A stretch of 64,000 nt of DNA from Actinostola sp. cb2023 (lineage: Eukaryota; Cnidaria; Anthozoa; Actiniaria; Actinostolidae). Made by a program: the position numbers and the translations under genes. The notes below the pieces were generated by a model. The model was not told the origin of the DNA and did not search any database. It was given only the letters and a program-made list of their open reading frames with translations. Of this stretch, positions 25,001 through 40,000 are shown one piece after another. The stretch spans positions 62,001-126,000 of the forward strand of contig JAUJYZ010001274.1 of NCBI GenBank assembly GCA_033675265.1, in the 5' to 3' direction. Positions within the stretch are counted from its first letter, which is position 1. Every line of letters begins with the position of its first letter.

Positions 25001-28000
25001 AAGTTATCCAAGATAACTCACTCGAAGATCTGAAGAGATGGGTAGAAACAAGGGGATTCACTGTGGGGAAGCAAGAGTCAAAAGCCAAACTATTGAAAAG
25101 GTAAGCTGCATTATTTGTTCTGCTACAATAATATTGTGTGTGTTCTGACAAATTTATTCGAGTGCAAACACGAAACACTTCAAGCTAATTCTTGCACATT
25201 ATCAATGACAGACAATAGAAAACATAAAAGATAATACAATTTAGTATATGTTTAGATGACTAAATTGTTTCGTGACTCAAACTGAAAGCTTTTGCATTCA
25301 AAATTCTAAGGTAAATTTTGCGTTCGCAAACCACTACTACTATGCGCAAGTACTACTTCGTACGGGAGTTTTATGACACTCGTATAATATGTGATGCTGG
25401 TAATTTATTCACATCACTGCAATATTAAGGTGACCAATAGTATATTTTAATTCCAGATGTTTTGCTTATGTTACATACTTTACGTACAACACGCCAGTCG
25501 GCCATGAATATTTTCACGATACGTCATTCGTACATAATTTAATTTAATTTAATATTGTGTCTGGGATAAAAAAATACATCCTTCAAATTAAACTTTCTAG
25601 AGCGCATTTAGAATCGATTTATATTTCTGAACATTTTAAAATAAAATAAATAATATAAGTTATGCATATATAAATATATAATACAAATTGCAACTGAACT
25701 GTTATAATTTTAATATTAAATACCATAGTCCCCAATTTTGTATTATTTTAATGTTTAATTTAATGTTATAGATGTAGATGTTATAATAATAATAACAATA
25801 ACTTAATTTACTTTTATTAACTTTTAAGTTATTTACTTTGTCAGGATTTCAGACCTACAGTCGAGTGGCTTGGATGAGTTTATTGTGGATCCTGATGGTT
25901 CTGTATTATATGCTATTGTGGAAGACCATGTCAAAGAGAAAATCCCAAACATTTTACCACCTTTGTTGAATAACTGGACAAATGACATGTCTGTCACACC
26001 AAAGAAGTTGTCATATCCTCATCGCTATATGTATATCTTGTAAAAAGAACAGTAACTGTATTGACATCAAAGAGTTCTTGTAAAATAACTATGATATAAC
26101 GCGCGCTCTGATTGGCCAAAGGATGCGTATTCCGCGTGCTCTATGAGAGCACAGTGCACGCTCGCGCAGATATTCAAACATTTTTGCAACGAACAAAATT
26201 GAAAACTTGCTTTAAAATCATACTTGTATTTTTAAAAGAAATAGAAAACTCGGTAGCTGTGCTCTATCGAGTTATAGAAGCACTTGGGAATTGAAAGAAG
26301 ACTCGAGAAGTGCGAGCTTCTCCTAGCACTTCTCTCGTCTTCTTCCAATTATCTCGTGCTTCTATAACTCGATAGAGCACGCTGCCTCGTTTTCTATTTC
26401 TTCAAGACTCTGAAGAGACTACAAATTCCCTGCCCCTGAGCCGCCAGAAATAACAAATTCCCCGCCCCAGGGCAACAGAAAAGCAACCAACAATTGAATA
26501 ATATTCGGCATGTTTAACAATAAAGCTACACTGTAGACACCTTTTAGAAATAATTATTGACCATAACAGTAGAGATAAGAAGTCATCTGTGCCGTTACAA
26601 CACTGCCTCTTTTTTTTTTTCAAAGAAAGCCTTTAACTTTGCAAGACCTTGTTTTTCAAGCCAATCGGCGACAAAAGTAGTCTCTTTACCGACAAATTCC
26701 ATTATTATGAATTGCCCTATACCACTATGACGACAAATCAAAACAATCTATTGTTTAAACGCTAAGGATCATGGTCGCTAGAGGGGGACAAATTAAAACC
26801 GCAACAACACAAAGGATTTCCCAAATAAATGCATTTTACAGACCGTCTGAAAGCGATAAAAGCCACCAAACACAGTAAATATTGTGGGAAAAGTATTGAT
26901 GAACATAATATCTGGAAACTAGCCAATTTGAAATCAAGCGAACCTCAGCAGAGCAGATTTAGTTCAAATTTCTATTGTTCTTCACGATTCTGTCCCCGGG
27001 CCTCATAAATAAGCCGATACAACATAATGGTATAGGGCAATTCCTCCATTGATTATACGCTTGGTCAAGTTATCCCCACCCCCCACCCCTGGGGCAACCA
27101 CGTTGTTGTACAAAATCCCCGCCCCTGGGACACAGGTCCTGACAAATCCCTGGGGTATGCCCCCGGGGTGGGGGGGGGGGGGGGGGTGGGGGGGATTGGT
27201 AACAGCTGGAATTGATCCATGCATAAGGATGTCAGGTTTTGCCCAGTTACCTCTGTTACTCACGTTAAAGCCTCAGTTATGGCGAGTATGAGGAATCAAG
27301 TGTACATCGTGTCAATTGTATTTGAAACAGAGACAGCATTTGTATTGTCAGCGAGATGCCAGTGTGTAGCAGGTGCTGGAGGAAAGTGTAATCATGTTGC
27401 TGGGGTTCTGTTTGCACTATTGGAATATAGAGAGAGTATGAAGATAACATATTCTACAGATGAACCACAGAAGTGGCATATATGCCATCTAGAGAGAGAT
27501 CAAGCATTCTTTAAAACCAACAAATACTGGTAATACTAAATACATGCACATGTCTTTAGATTTTTAGATTTGTATATTAGAATATGGTCACGCCCACTTC
27601 TGGGTCACCATTTTTGTAAATACATGTAATAACCAAATTAAAAAGAGAATAGAAATGATGTCATACACAACAGTGCAATGTTGTACTTTAATGTTGTACA
27701 TTAATGTTGTACAGATATATTATACATGTACATGCATGTATAGAGGATATTACATGGCTGTGCGGAGATACAAAATAAATGTATCTTTCATGAAGTGTGC
27801 TGAGTGAGCACAGCATATTTTCTCTTGATATGTAATAGATATGTGGTGAGACATTGTATTTCCAATTATTTCCAAGTATTCTATTATTTTATAATTGAAG
27901 GAATGGTCAACGCTCATGCTGTTCATCAGGCTAATTGGATATTTTGGAAATATATAATTGCTGAGTCATAAATCGAGAGTATCAAATTTCATTTTCACGT

Positions 28001-31000
28001 TTATCACCCTTCCCATTACTTTTTCCAACTTATCCAGTTAGACCAATAAACTAGGTAGTAAGTCTATTTAATTTTCAATTAAATCCTTGTCATGCAAACT
28101 TTCTTTACCTGTATGCACGAGACTTTTAATTTATAAAATATAATTAGAGTTCAAAGGTCACATTGCATGTTTCCATGGAAACTGATATGTTTATTTGATG
28201 AGATTGTCACATTGTTGTATCACTTAAAGTTTCATGAAAGAATCTCGCAAAGAAAAGGAAATAGACCACCCCCTCTTAATTTGCAGCATACATCCTAGAA
28301 CCATGCCTTAATACCCCTGAGCATTGATAATGTGCTAGAATTAGCTGCTTGAAGTGTTTCGTGTTTGCACTCGAATCATTTTGTCAGAACACACACAATA
28401 TTATGTAGGAGAACAAATAATGCAGCTTACCTTTTCAATAGTTTGGCTTTTGACTCTTGCTTCCCCACAGTGAATCCACTTGTTTCTACCCATCTCTTCA
28501 GATCTTCGAGTGAGTTATCTTGGATAACTTTCATCGGTAAAAAAGCCCCCTTGACATCACAGTCTCGTAAATTTACAAGGCAGTCCGCCATCTTTGTTTA
28601 CATTATTGCCCTAAACTAATCCCACAATGCCTTGCGCGTGAATACGTCGACGTCATTGCTTCTAAGGTCTATTGTGCCATCCAAAATGTACAAATTGTGA
28701 ATCAATACGCCAGCCAGTGAAATGACTTGAAGTTGAACTGTTCACTCGTGTTTGCCGAGTTTTCTTGTACTTTTCTCGGATTGTTTTAGAAATATGTTGG
28801 CTTCATTTGTTGAACTTTAATGCATTCCAGATGTTATTTTCTTCTTCATTGAAATTAATGTAGTGTCATTGAAGTTGATGTAAATCATTGTAAACTCATG
28901 AAACCGTCATGAAACTCGGCCCGTGTGGTTGTTGAATGAAAACTCTGAATAAATCATTATGCAAATTTATGCATAAGACAAATCTTCGCTGATGAGTTTT
29001 CAATGTGTTTTTTTTTCATCGTCGAAATTTTTACATATTTTTTTACATTGAATACTGCTTTTCTTTGCTTTTTTCAGTTAAAATCATCCTTTATTTTTAA
29101 CTAAAACTATATTTTCTTACTCACGGCAATTTGTTTACATTTGGGAAACCCTTTAAGTGCATGTCTTCGCTTTTTGATTGAATAAATTAGGTCACGACAT
29201 GACAAGTACAAATCAACGGTTCTCATAATGAAATTTTATTGGTTCATATTTGTAAAATTTGACAGAAAGCCGAAAGCGAGTTTGAAGTTACCACGTAAAC
29301 AGCGACTCATATTTTGTTGTATTTTCTTGTGAATGTTGCGTGCGATTTTCACCAAATTATATAGCAAATTAGCCCTGTTATTGCATGTTATATTGTACCT
29401 GCTATGTTATAAAAGGATTGGTGAACGGCTAGCGTGCATCTATCGAGTTTTAGATGCACTTGGTCGGTTGCTAAGCACTCAAGAAGCTAGAGTCGCACTC
29501 GGCTTCGCCTCGTGCGACTCTTACGCTTCTTTCGTGCTTAGCAACCGACCAAGTGCATCTAAAACTCGATAGATGCACGCTAGCCGTTCACCAATCCTTT
29601 AAAAAGGTACACGGGTACAAAAGTGATTCTCACATTTGAATGCAGGCGATCTCCACTCTCTGTGTATCCGGTCCAGCGCTGTCCGTCTTGACTGTACCAG
29701 AGGAAGAATCCGCTGACCCAATAATACCAACTACCTCGTCCTTGGATGGCAATCTTGTTGATTGTTTGTATCTATTTTAATTATTTCGTCATCAAAAAAA
29801 CATATTACAAAAATATACCAATATGATAATACCCTTAGTCATATATGAGGACTCAGTTATCAGCAAACTATCTATAAAACGATTGCTTGATTGGAGGAAG
29901 TTTGTTTTATCAGCTGAATTGCAAGCTTTCAATATAATTATGCACTGCTTGCTTCAACATGGGGGGGAGTATTTGAGAACAATGTGAGGGATATAAGGAT
30001 ATTGTTGCACTTTTACAAGCTGATTGACAGCAAGCGATGCAATTTAGTGAACTTCAGCTGAACTTCAACTTCAGCTTCAGTTAATGAGAGCGTGAAAACA
30101 CGGAAGACGTACTTCAGTTCTTGAATAATGAATGCTTTATCCAATTAATGTTAGCGCAATTTGAACATTTTATCATGTTTGATAGCTGGAAGCAGCGCTT
30201 TTGCTTGAAGGCATTGCAAACAATCCTGATGCCTAGCCATAGTCGCTTTGTTTCTCTGCCAATTTTACCTTTCCCAAGTCAATCTGGAGGTATTCGCTTT
30301 TCTTCTTCTCAGCTGCGCACCAGTACTTGGAGTTGTGTAATCTTGCGTAATGTGGTAAATCTCCACGACGTGAAGACGAGGCTGTCATACTACTGTCAGG
30401 AATTATTTTACTTCTGATACCGAATGGAATTATACAATCTAAAAACGAGACTGGCTGTCAATAATTCGCATTTACTCTTACACTTAACTATTCCTGCCTT
30501 GATGGTTTGAAACTAAAGCAGATTAAACTAAGAAAATCTCACCAGGCTTCATGAACCATATTTCCTGTCTTGTAGAGTCACATCCTGACCAAAGAAGTAA
30601 TTCAAGATTGTTCCCAGGGCGTCCACCGTTAGGGTGAACGCACTTTCCACTCTTGACATGTTTGAGCGAATTCTCTGAAACAAAATGAGTAATTTGTTTT
30701 AATAAATTGATTATAAATATTGAACAGCTTAATATTTTCAAAACTTTAGGAATATATACTTACTCGCTGTTCTTACAAACTTGGAATCTTCGTCTTTGCA
30801 CGCGATACTAATCACCAGTCTCACTCCGTTCGACTTGTTTTCATTTTCTGGACAAACTCTTCTTTTGCTGCAATGATGCCACAGTATTCCATTGGCGTCC
30901 AGTCTGAAGTCCATGTACTTTTGATTACATTCATTTCCAGATTTAAACACGATCCTGCTTTTATCATAAGGCGTGCAAGTTTCATTTTTTGGAACAATGC

Positions 31001-34000
31001 AGTAATCATTGTATGGCTTTAATGGTGTTGCATCCGTTGGATTCGCTGTTAAAAGTAAATTACGATATTGTAAAGAAGTTACTTAAGGTGTAGGTAAAGT
31101 AATTTGAGATGGACAATAAAGGTAATTTTCAGCTCAATGTTACACCCCAGAAGTCGTTCTAGCAGGCAAGTTCTCCGCGATTCTCTGGCTGGGCGACGGT
31201 TCATCCGAGTCCGCGCCGAAGAGCACCGCTGGAATCTCGAGCATGACACTATATAGGATGGGACACATTCATTCATCAACATGTCCGTAGTATAGCATAA
31301 ATTTAAGTACCTTCATTAGAAGAGCAGCCATAAAGTTCAGTTCTCATACATATCCATCCATTCCAGTATTGTGGGTTTATACGTACGTATCGAGCCTCAA
31401 TGCGAGAGAAAGAGTCCTGATGACAACACTATTGCGATTTGTGTTGCCCAGCAACAGCTGATGGATAAACATATTACATAACTGTAGATATCTTATAATA
31501 GTGTTTTCTTTTGTCTGTGACTTTTTGTTGAAACTGTAAGACGTTGGGACGGCAAATTTACATTATTCATCAGTTGTGTACATGAAACATTCTGCGCGTG
31601 ATTTTTAAATAACGCTATCAGCGCGTGCGCTCGTGCCAGTTATCTGCAATCGTTTCCAGCATTTGCAGTCAGGTGATACCCACGTGACTCAATCAGTCTA
31701 GTGCATTTGGTATTTTTCAAAGTAACATATTCATGAAAATGTGATTGGACCACATTAACGTGTGGTGCAGTCAGGCGATACCCACCTGACACAATCAGTC
31801 TAGTTCATGTATGTCAATTTGTGGTACTTTTTGATGTTTGTTTGGAGCACGTTCAATATCCTCAATACACTTTATACCTTTTTAGTTCTGTTGCATGGTG
31901 TACCGTCTTGCATGACAGCATCGCCGGGACACTAAAACAATAAGACATTCGATCTAATTTTCAGGAATGACGTTACAAGTTTGTTAAAGAACAGCTCAAT
32001 ATTTTTAAAGTGTTGTGTTATCGTTGCTCTAAATAATAAAGCATTTATGCAATGAGTTTGAGAAAAGGCTAGTCTCCTTTGCAGACGCTTTTAATGTCGC
32101 GGAGAGAGTTAAAACCGCGACATTAAAAGCGTCTGCAAAGGAGGCTAAGAAAAGGCAAGCACCATTAATTATATGAGCAATGCATTACTGAGTCTGTGTA
32201 TGTCTTGTGTGCCTATATGCCAATGTCGCTAATGTAAAGAAGGCTTTACAGAACATGATTAGTGATGAACTACTCACATCTCTAGACTCTCCAGTACAGA
32301 ACTCAGGAACATCACAATCAGTCTGAACAGCTCTGCAAAGTGTTCCCTGTTTCTTCAACTGAGACACAAACGACAACTTTAATAAATCTAGACCAATTAT
32401 ATTGTGTAGGTATAAATATAGTATCACAAAATACCCAAGATAAACTATTTCTTACCTGGCAGCTTGTGCAACATGAGTGGTGTAAATCACTGCACATAGC
32501 TGAAGGCTTGAGACGACAGTTGTGAGGAATACAACACGGATCCTTTGTCTTGCACATCTACGAATAGCAACAAACACTCAAACACAAACTATTATTGAGT
32601 ATATTATCTGCACTCTACTATTTTGATAATGGATGTTTCTCTCTTACAAATACCGGAACGGTTTGTCAAGTGACTAATTGTAATAATTAATATAACTCTG
32701 GACGCACCCGAAATAGGTCTACCTTTCCTACTCACCCAGATCTAACTGGTGGTGTAACCCCGCCGTTAATAATATCACAGGAAAGACCGGCCTACCCGGT
32801 CAAAAGGAAAGTTCCTACGCCAGTTCTTACCCTCTCCTCTAGTAGTCAGATGACGTTTGCCAATTACTATATTCATCATTGCTGTTAACATACCTCCGGT
32901 GTACCACAGTCACATTCTTCGACACCTTCTCTGATTCCGTTACCACAGCGGGCATTAAGAGCCTAAATTCGTATAAATCATGAAGCATTAGTTCAATCAA
33001 ACTATTGGTAGGAATTTGGAAGATTTTTAGTTTTATTTAATTAAAAGCCCTTACAGACGAGCAAGTTTTCTATGACCAGTTTTGCCTTGACAAGTGCACT
33101 TTTTCAACAACTGATATGTCAGCTTTTGAACAAGACAACTTGTCAAGGAAAACTTGCTGAATTTTCAAAACTTGTTGTTCATATACACGAGCAAGTAAAC
33201 ATGTTACGGACACTTCTCATAGGAAACTTTCTCGTCAGAAAGCAGGGCCTTAATTCTCTAGATCATATACGAACACGGAGTAAAATCGTCTTGCTGTAGT
33301 CACAGATTCTCGAAGTTTCTTCAAACTTAATCAGTTAGGAAATCAATGCATTCCTTAGATTATTCAATGGTATGTCGATGGAACGCACCTTTGTTGGTAC
33401 ATTGTACAAGCATCGGTCATTGATTCGTTTCATGCTGTTCAAGTTGCAGTCGGAGAAACCTGGAACACGGGTCCTGAAATACAAACAAAATATCGTACTA
33501 AAAATATATATGTAAGGAAATCTCTAGAAATATACACATAAAATACTTTATTTATGACATATAACAAGTCATACGAAGGCCGGCCCGCTTCGTACGTCGA
33601 AACAAGACTTCTAAGCATCAATTGTTTGTAATGCTTTGGTACATGTAAAGTTCGACCTGTTCACCTGCCATCACAAAACTGCCATGCTACATCCACATCA
33701 ATTGGATTATTTAGATTACTTACTTGTGTCCTCCCATAAAACATCCTTTTCGAGTCAAACACTTGCATTCGCCTAAAAAAATGTATTGTATGAGTTATAA
33801 CGCATTTCAGCCAGGATGACTGCCAAGTTAATCTATCAAAGCCCAACAAACTTAGTAAAGAAGCGAATTTCTACATATTTTATTGGATGGTAAGTACAAA
33901 GGACGTAAACATAAATTTGCAAACAATTCCTAATTAAAGGCTGCTTAATACTACAATCGTTGCCAACATGGTTGGCATGATTGGATAATTGAGAACGAGC

Positions 34001-37000
34001 GTCATTAAAGCTAGTGTGACTACAAAACTCAGGAATTTGCTCATCGAGGACCACTTGAAAATCACCGCACACCATTACACTTTACACTATCCGGCTAAAT
34101 AACCATCAACATTGATTGTATGTGGGGGTCGGGGGTGTCCAATCCTCGTGAACCCAAGGGTCCAAGGGCATATTCTGTCGCTCGTTGCTCGCTCCCTGAG
34201 AAATACCCCTGGGAACGAAGTCTGTTGGAACTTGTGCTAGAAGTCAACATTAAAAATGGCGGCTGTCCTATTCAAACCACAATATACTTGACACTGATCG
34301 GTCGACATACCTAGGTCGACCATGCAATCAGAAACGAGAGTAATTTTAACTTCCGGAACAAGTTCCAACAGACTTCATTCCCAGGAGTATTTATCTGTGA
34401 GCGAGTAACGAGCGACATAATAATGATTCCACTGGGTTCCCGAGGATGTGGGTGTACAACAAGAAGGGGGGTGTCCAGCAAGACAACGTGTTCCAATAAA
34501 GAGCACTAGCTACCGTAAATGTGCATCGTGCCAACTAATAATGGCAGCGATTGTGGCGACTGTAGCGATTTTAGCGACAGGATTATCAGATACACTTAAA
34601 CTTGTAGCATGCTTTTGGCATCTGAACAGTTTATTAACCGAGCGTGAGGTCTGTACAGATAATCTGTAATATACGGGCAGCAAAGATGGAGGTCTGACGT
34701 TTCTCTGTACAGACCGAACAAACGAGGAGTTGTGAAAGTCAACAACTTATCAATTCTTGGTAAAAGATCGATTGATCGATTGATTGTTGATGGCAGTTTC
34801 ATAGTAACTTCAACTTGCTATAACTTTTAATGGCGGTTTTATAACATACAGTAAAAACCCGCGAGTAAGAACCTAGTTTTTAAGAACCTGTTAGGCTAAA
34901 ATTTGCCAGTTATACCCCCTCTATACAAGAACCTGTTTAGCCTAAAAATTGAAACAGGTTCTTATTTTCTAAAATCTATATAAAAAGATGTGTACACTTG
35001 GGTGAATAAGATAGATCAACATTTTTGGAGACACAGGTGCCTTATTATAGTACTCCAATTCAATACAATGATCAATGCTATATTTTCTTTCATGAATTTC
35101 TTTATAAATACTTAATACATGGTATGCAGATGTTATATTATAAGGAATACAGGCTGAATACCACTAAATTCTATTAGCTACAATGTATTTTTTTTCTTTA
35201 GAAAGTAAGAACCTATTTAATTGCGGGAGACTACTATTTTGAAATTTGGGGTGCAGAATGTGAAAATTCCAAATGCCTCAAAATTGGCCTGAAGGAAGGC
35301 CTTGGTGAACCCTTTTCGACCATATAAGTTTTAGCTGCATCGGATTATTATTTTGGGCAAACGGCCCCAAACTTCCGGTTGCTGCTTGACTTCCGGTTTT
35401 TGGAGACCATTTGAGTGCACTTCGGAAACCGCTCAAAATCCTCACAATCCTCACGTTTTTACACAAAATACACACATAGTTACAAAGAAGAGATAATTAT
35501 GTATGATTGGAATACTTTGGCAGTAGTGTAGGTCAAAAAATAAATATTTTACAGATTTTTACTTTATTTTCATTTTTCACGATGATTTTCGATAGCCAGT
35601 TGCAACACGTTATATCACCGATGGTATTTCAGCTAGCTCTAAAAAAATACATGTCAGAAAAAGAACAATGTTTCTTCTTGTAGCACATCAAAAAATATTT
35701 TTGGGCAATCATATATTGGAGGTAGGAGGAGCCGAAATGCAACCCCCATTTTCGGAAAATTACGAGAGATTTTGTAAACACTCAATGTCACGTGTAAACA
35801 GAGAAACTCACCTATTTCGACAATTTCATGGCTTGAATTCCAAGCATAAGCTGCATCAACCATAGAAGAATGATTTAATCACATCACTGGATCACTTTAG
35901 AGCATTACAGGTTAAAATTAAACGTCTTTGAAGGAATTCCATGCGTGGTTGTTTCGGGAATTGGAACAGCCGTTCGAAGAAGAAAGCCGTGTTACGTCCT
36001 CAAATTGCTCATATGAACTACGAAAACCGGAGGTTGGATGGGCTTAAACCCAGTAATGACCTTCAAAGAATGCATACAAACGGAATTGTACCTCCACCTT
36101 GCTGTTTTTGAGGAAAATCAAGAGCTGCCGTGTCAGAAGACTGCAACGGTCAGTGATTGCGTGACATGCCACAGGAAGCCCATCCTTTACACCATTCACC
36201 CAAGTTCAGTTTCGACTAGTAATAATTCTCTACGCGGTTTATTTATTTATTTATGATTATAAAAATCAATTCATACTCAGTACATAAGAGCACAGTTGTG
36301 ATTACATAAGGAAATAACTGTTTGAGTAGTTTAATGAATATAACGTTATAACACTGTCTAATCCGTCGGTGCCTTGTTTCGCTGCCTTCCTTGTTTCGCT
36401 GCCTCCCTATTACATAAAATGCGGATAGAGGCATGTATTATTTTTGATAGCAGGCTTTGTTATACTGGGACGGTTAGGCAACCTCGGGTACTTTCAAGTT
36501 TACATTTCCAGACTAAAATAAACTTATATGCCTCGATAATTGATGTTATTTTCATATTGCATACTTCTTACCAGTAACTGAATGGCAACTCAATAAGAAG
36601 CCCTAACAATTGGAATTTGATTTTTCTTTTTTTTTTCTTTTTTTCTTTTTTTTTTCTTTTAATTATTTCTTTATGGTATGTCGGAGTTCTCTGCATCAAT
36701 TTTAATGGCCTGTAGATACACAACTACACGTACATAGAACACCCTTGCGTGATTCGGTCGATGTATGGTGCTTTGCGTCTCGCTGCAATGTCTGATGTAT
36801 CCAAATCCAGATATTCACATACCATCTTGAGGGCAGATATGCTTAACTTATCCACCTTATTGGTTGCATAAAGGTGGCAGAGATCGATGGACTCATACAC
36901 GATTGGGTGTGTGAGCTGGCACTCGTCAACGATGGTACAGCGAGCCTGGGAGTATGCAAGTTGTTCTTCTGTAGCTGCGTCGAGTGAGTCTACCTCTTGC

Positions 37001-40000
37001 TCAGCAACTTCGACTACCTCCTCTTCTGAGCTATGTCTGTCTTTAGATGCTTTTCTTGAAAAGTACGATTGTACTTGGCTGGGAGTAAGAAATTCATCCA
37101 CTTGAAATCTGCGATTGCCAGGCAAGTGCTTGGCGAAGCGCATCTCCTGTGCAACTGTAGCATGTTAAACATTTCATCAAGAAACGTTTTCTGCTTATCA
37201 GAAAAACGGACAGATCTCTTTGATAGCTTCAGCGCCCATCCCTGCGGGAGACTTTGCGGCTCTGACACAATATCTTTGCAGGGAGTTGTTTCGAGAACTG
37301 GCTGAGTACTCATACCAACAGTGAGAATTTTCACTATATATTATCTTTGCTTTGTCAAAAAAGCTTTCTTTTTCCGGTATCAGTTTGCACTGTCCGTATT
37401 CTAGATGGTTCTCTAGCCACTTGTATTTCTGGTATGTGTACACACAGCCCTCAACAGTACATGTGAAAAGCTTCTGGTCGTAGTCATCATCACCATCGCT
37501 CTCTTCTCCTCCGTCTCCGTCTCCGTCTTCCTCTTTCTCATCTTCCGGCGCTGCTTTCCTCGTCAGATTAGCTACAGACTTGATGACCCACTCACTACCA
37601 TAAATGCCTTCTAACTTTGTTGCTACTTCAGCTAGGTCTTCAAAGGCTTTTGAGCCTTCAGCTGAAATATAATCCAGGCACTGTAGTGATTTGCGCACGG
37701 TGGCGGGACATACAGACAAAATTCGTCTCATCGTTTTCTCGCTAAAGGTCTTCACGCCGCTCTCTTGACAGAATTGCGTATACTGTGCACATATCCTTGA
37801 TGGAATCATCGATCGGATGACATTTGGTGTTTCCAGAAGGCGTCCATTTGAAAGCTTAAGGTAGCGCTGCCCAAATGGTAGATCCTGGACTATGTGTGGG
37901 CTAGTGACGAACTCAAGGAAATGATCTAGTTGCTTCTCATCTACGCGGCAAAGTCTAGGCGTTCTGGCAATAGGTACAGGAACACCGCGTCCATACTTCT
38001 GGATATGTTTCCTTGCAATCATGAACCGATAGGCCGTCAGACAGGGTATGTAGTAACGAATTTGATTGAATGTCAGTAAGTCTGCCATGATTGCCAGGAC
38101 TTGGCGTCTGGTGTCCCAGCTGGTCGCGCGCGTTAGCGTAAGTCTCTGCTAAGGCGGACAAATACTTTTCAACAGCATATGACTTTACTCCAAGTGCTTG
38201 ATCTATTTGACGAGACTCCTCAACAGCTGTCCATAGGTTACCCGCATCTTTCGGTGAAATTACCTCTAGCGCTGCCACAATCGAGTTTGTAGCTCTAGTG
38301 ACGTGAACTGACGTGAATTATTCATATTCTCCCACGCCTTCTTCGGTTGCCCAAATACTAGATCAGTCTTGCCAGAAACTTTCAAAAATTCATTTAGCTT
38401 TGAGCGACGCAGAGTTAGGTTGGAAGATGCGGTAGGGTCATCTGACGATTCGGTGCTTTCCATGCTGCCGCTTAGGTCTTCTCTAATTGACATATGACTA
38501 AATGCATGCACTAACGAGTCGCTACTCTCTCCACTTCTCACATCGTTTTCCTGGTAAGAAAAAAAAGAAAATTAGTTCAGTACTTTTCTGTACGCAGGGA
38601 ACATATTAAAATTGCGCATCGTCTACATAAAATTGTTAATTGTTGCCAAGGTTTCGGTTATTTGATTCATCGTATGGTTATTCTTTTAAAACGGTAGAAA
38701 ATAAAGAATAACGTACCCTACATTATAAATTATAAGTAATGATTGAGATGATTTAAAAGGGTCTAGACAATCTTCTGCACGACGGACCTTCGAAATCACA
38801 CTTTTGTATACCTACTCAGTGTTCCTACCTCATTATCGTCTGAACTTTGAATAGAAACGGTGTCTGTTGGAGGCGAGAGTACAATCTGTGGCGGCAATGT
38901 GGCTTCTGCTGTTGGCAACGACGATTCCGTTGTTGTTAAAGCTGGTGCAGGTAGTGGTTCGCCAACACTGTCTATTGCCACTTTCAGCTGCGCCCGACAC
39001 CGCTTGCATATTCCTAAAAGGAAAAGGCAATACAATATAATGTTAAAGGCGTGCTAAAGCCTGCGCTGCGAACCCCTCTAGCTGGGTATGTATGTTCTGT
39101 TTACTTACGGGACCCCACGGGTACAAGATGACCAGTTAGTTGGTGCAATCCTTTGGACTGGACAGCTGTAATACCTCTGTCTCCTTTAGGATTGCTGCTT
39201 TTGTGTGTGTGTTGTCCACTCCGATGGTATTGAGCAGGTCTTTCTACAGGTGCGCCATCGGGTACCAAACATTTCTCGATGGCGAGGGCACACAGTGAGG
39301 TCGAGTTGTTTATCATGACTTTCAAATAAACCTACTGGAATAAATAGAGTGCGAGAATAGATTCAGTGCAATAAATGATTGTCACATTTAATCCTGAAAC
39401 TCCGAGTGGTGAGGTTCTTTTAAACCGGCTGAGGTTCAGAGAGACACATTTGAAAACCAAGACCCAGACATGTACGACCAACTATTGCGCACATAGTTGC
39501 ATGCAAGAGCAAAATTGCACACTGTCTTCACATTTACAAATGTTGCGCGCGCAACAGATGCAATGAAAAGTGCAACGTGCGCGGACACACTATAAAAATA
39601 TTGGTGCGCGCTAAGTTATACGCAGCAGTTGCATCGTGTATTGGGTTTTAACAGTGCGTACATCTTCCCCTTCACCCGAAATAGTCCAGGCTTTTGAAGC
39701 ATCTCCTTTCACAAACGTTCCGCAATCCTATTCCTATTTGTTTTTCTTACCAACTCTTGTCAAAATAAGCTGGGCCTCAGTCATTAGGGTTGCATCCCAG
39801 ATATCGAGTGCCCTGAGGTGTCCACTAATATCTTTTTCACATCTACTCAGCGGAATGCATTCCACATTTGCTGGGTTGTTGGAACTAGAACCACATGACC
39901 CACCAGCATAGGATGCAAATCCGCATGCAGCCATTCTAGATCTTATCAAATAACTAGATGAACGAATAAGAATAATACGAGATGAGTGGGAGTCATTATA

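Larger units (their letters stand above)
24866..28667. mobile_element. Composite element with ~345-bp inverted arms carrying SAP and SWIM gene pieces
   Basis: 24866-25209 and 28322-28667 are inverted copies at about 95% identity. Each arm holds the same first exon of a SAP-domain gene pointing inward. Between them are that gene's second exon, a palindromic MITE (26237-26402), G-rich DNA and a SWIM zinc-finger exon. It resembles decayed transposons in which SAP, SWIM and nuclease domains occur in one gene. Confidence 0.65.

Noticed and set aside
35278..35863. Pair of ORFs repeated at 41103-41705
   Set aside because: They lie in the inverted arms of the 7-kb transposon and have no domain; the mirror pairing reflects the arms.
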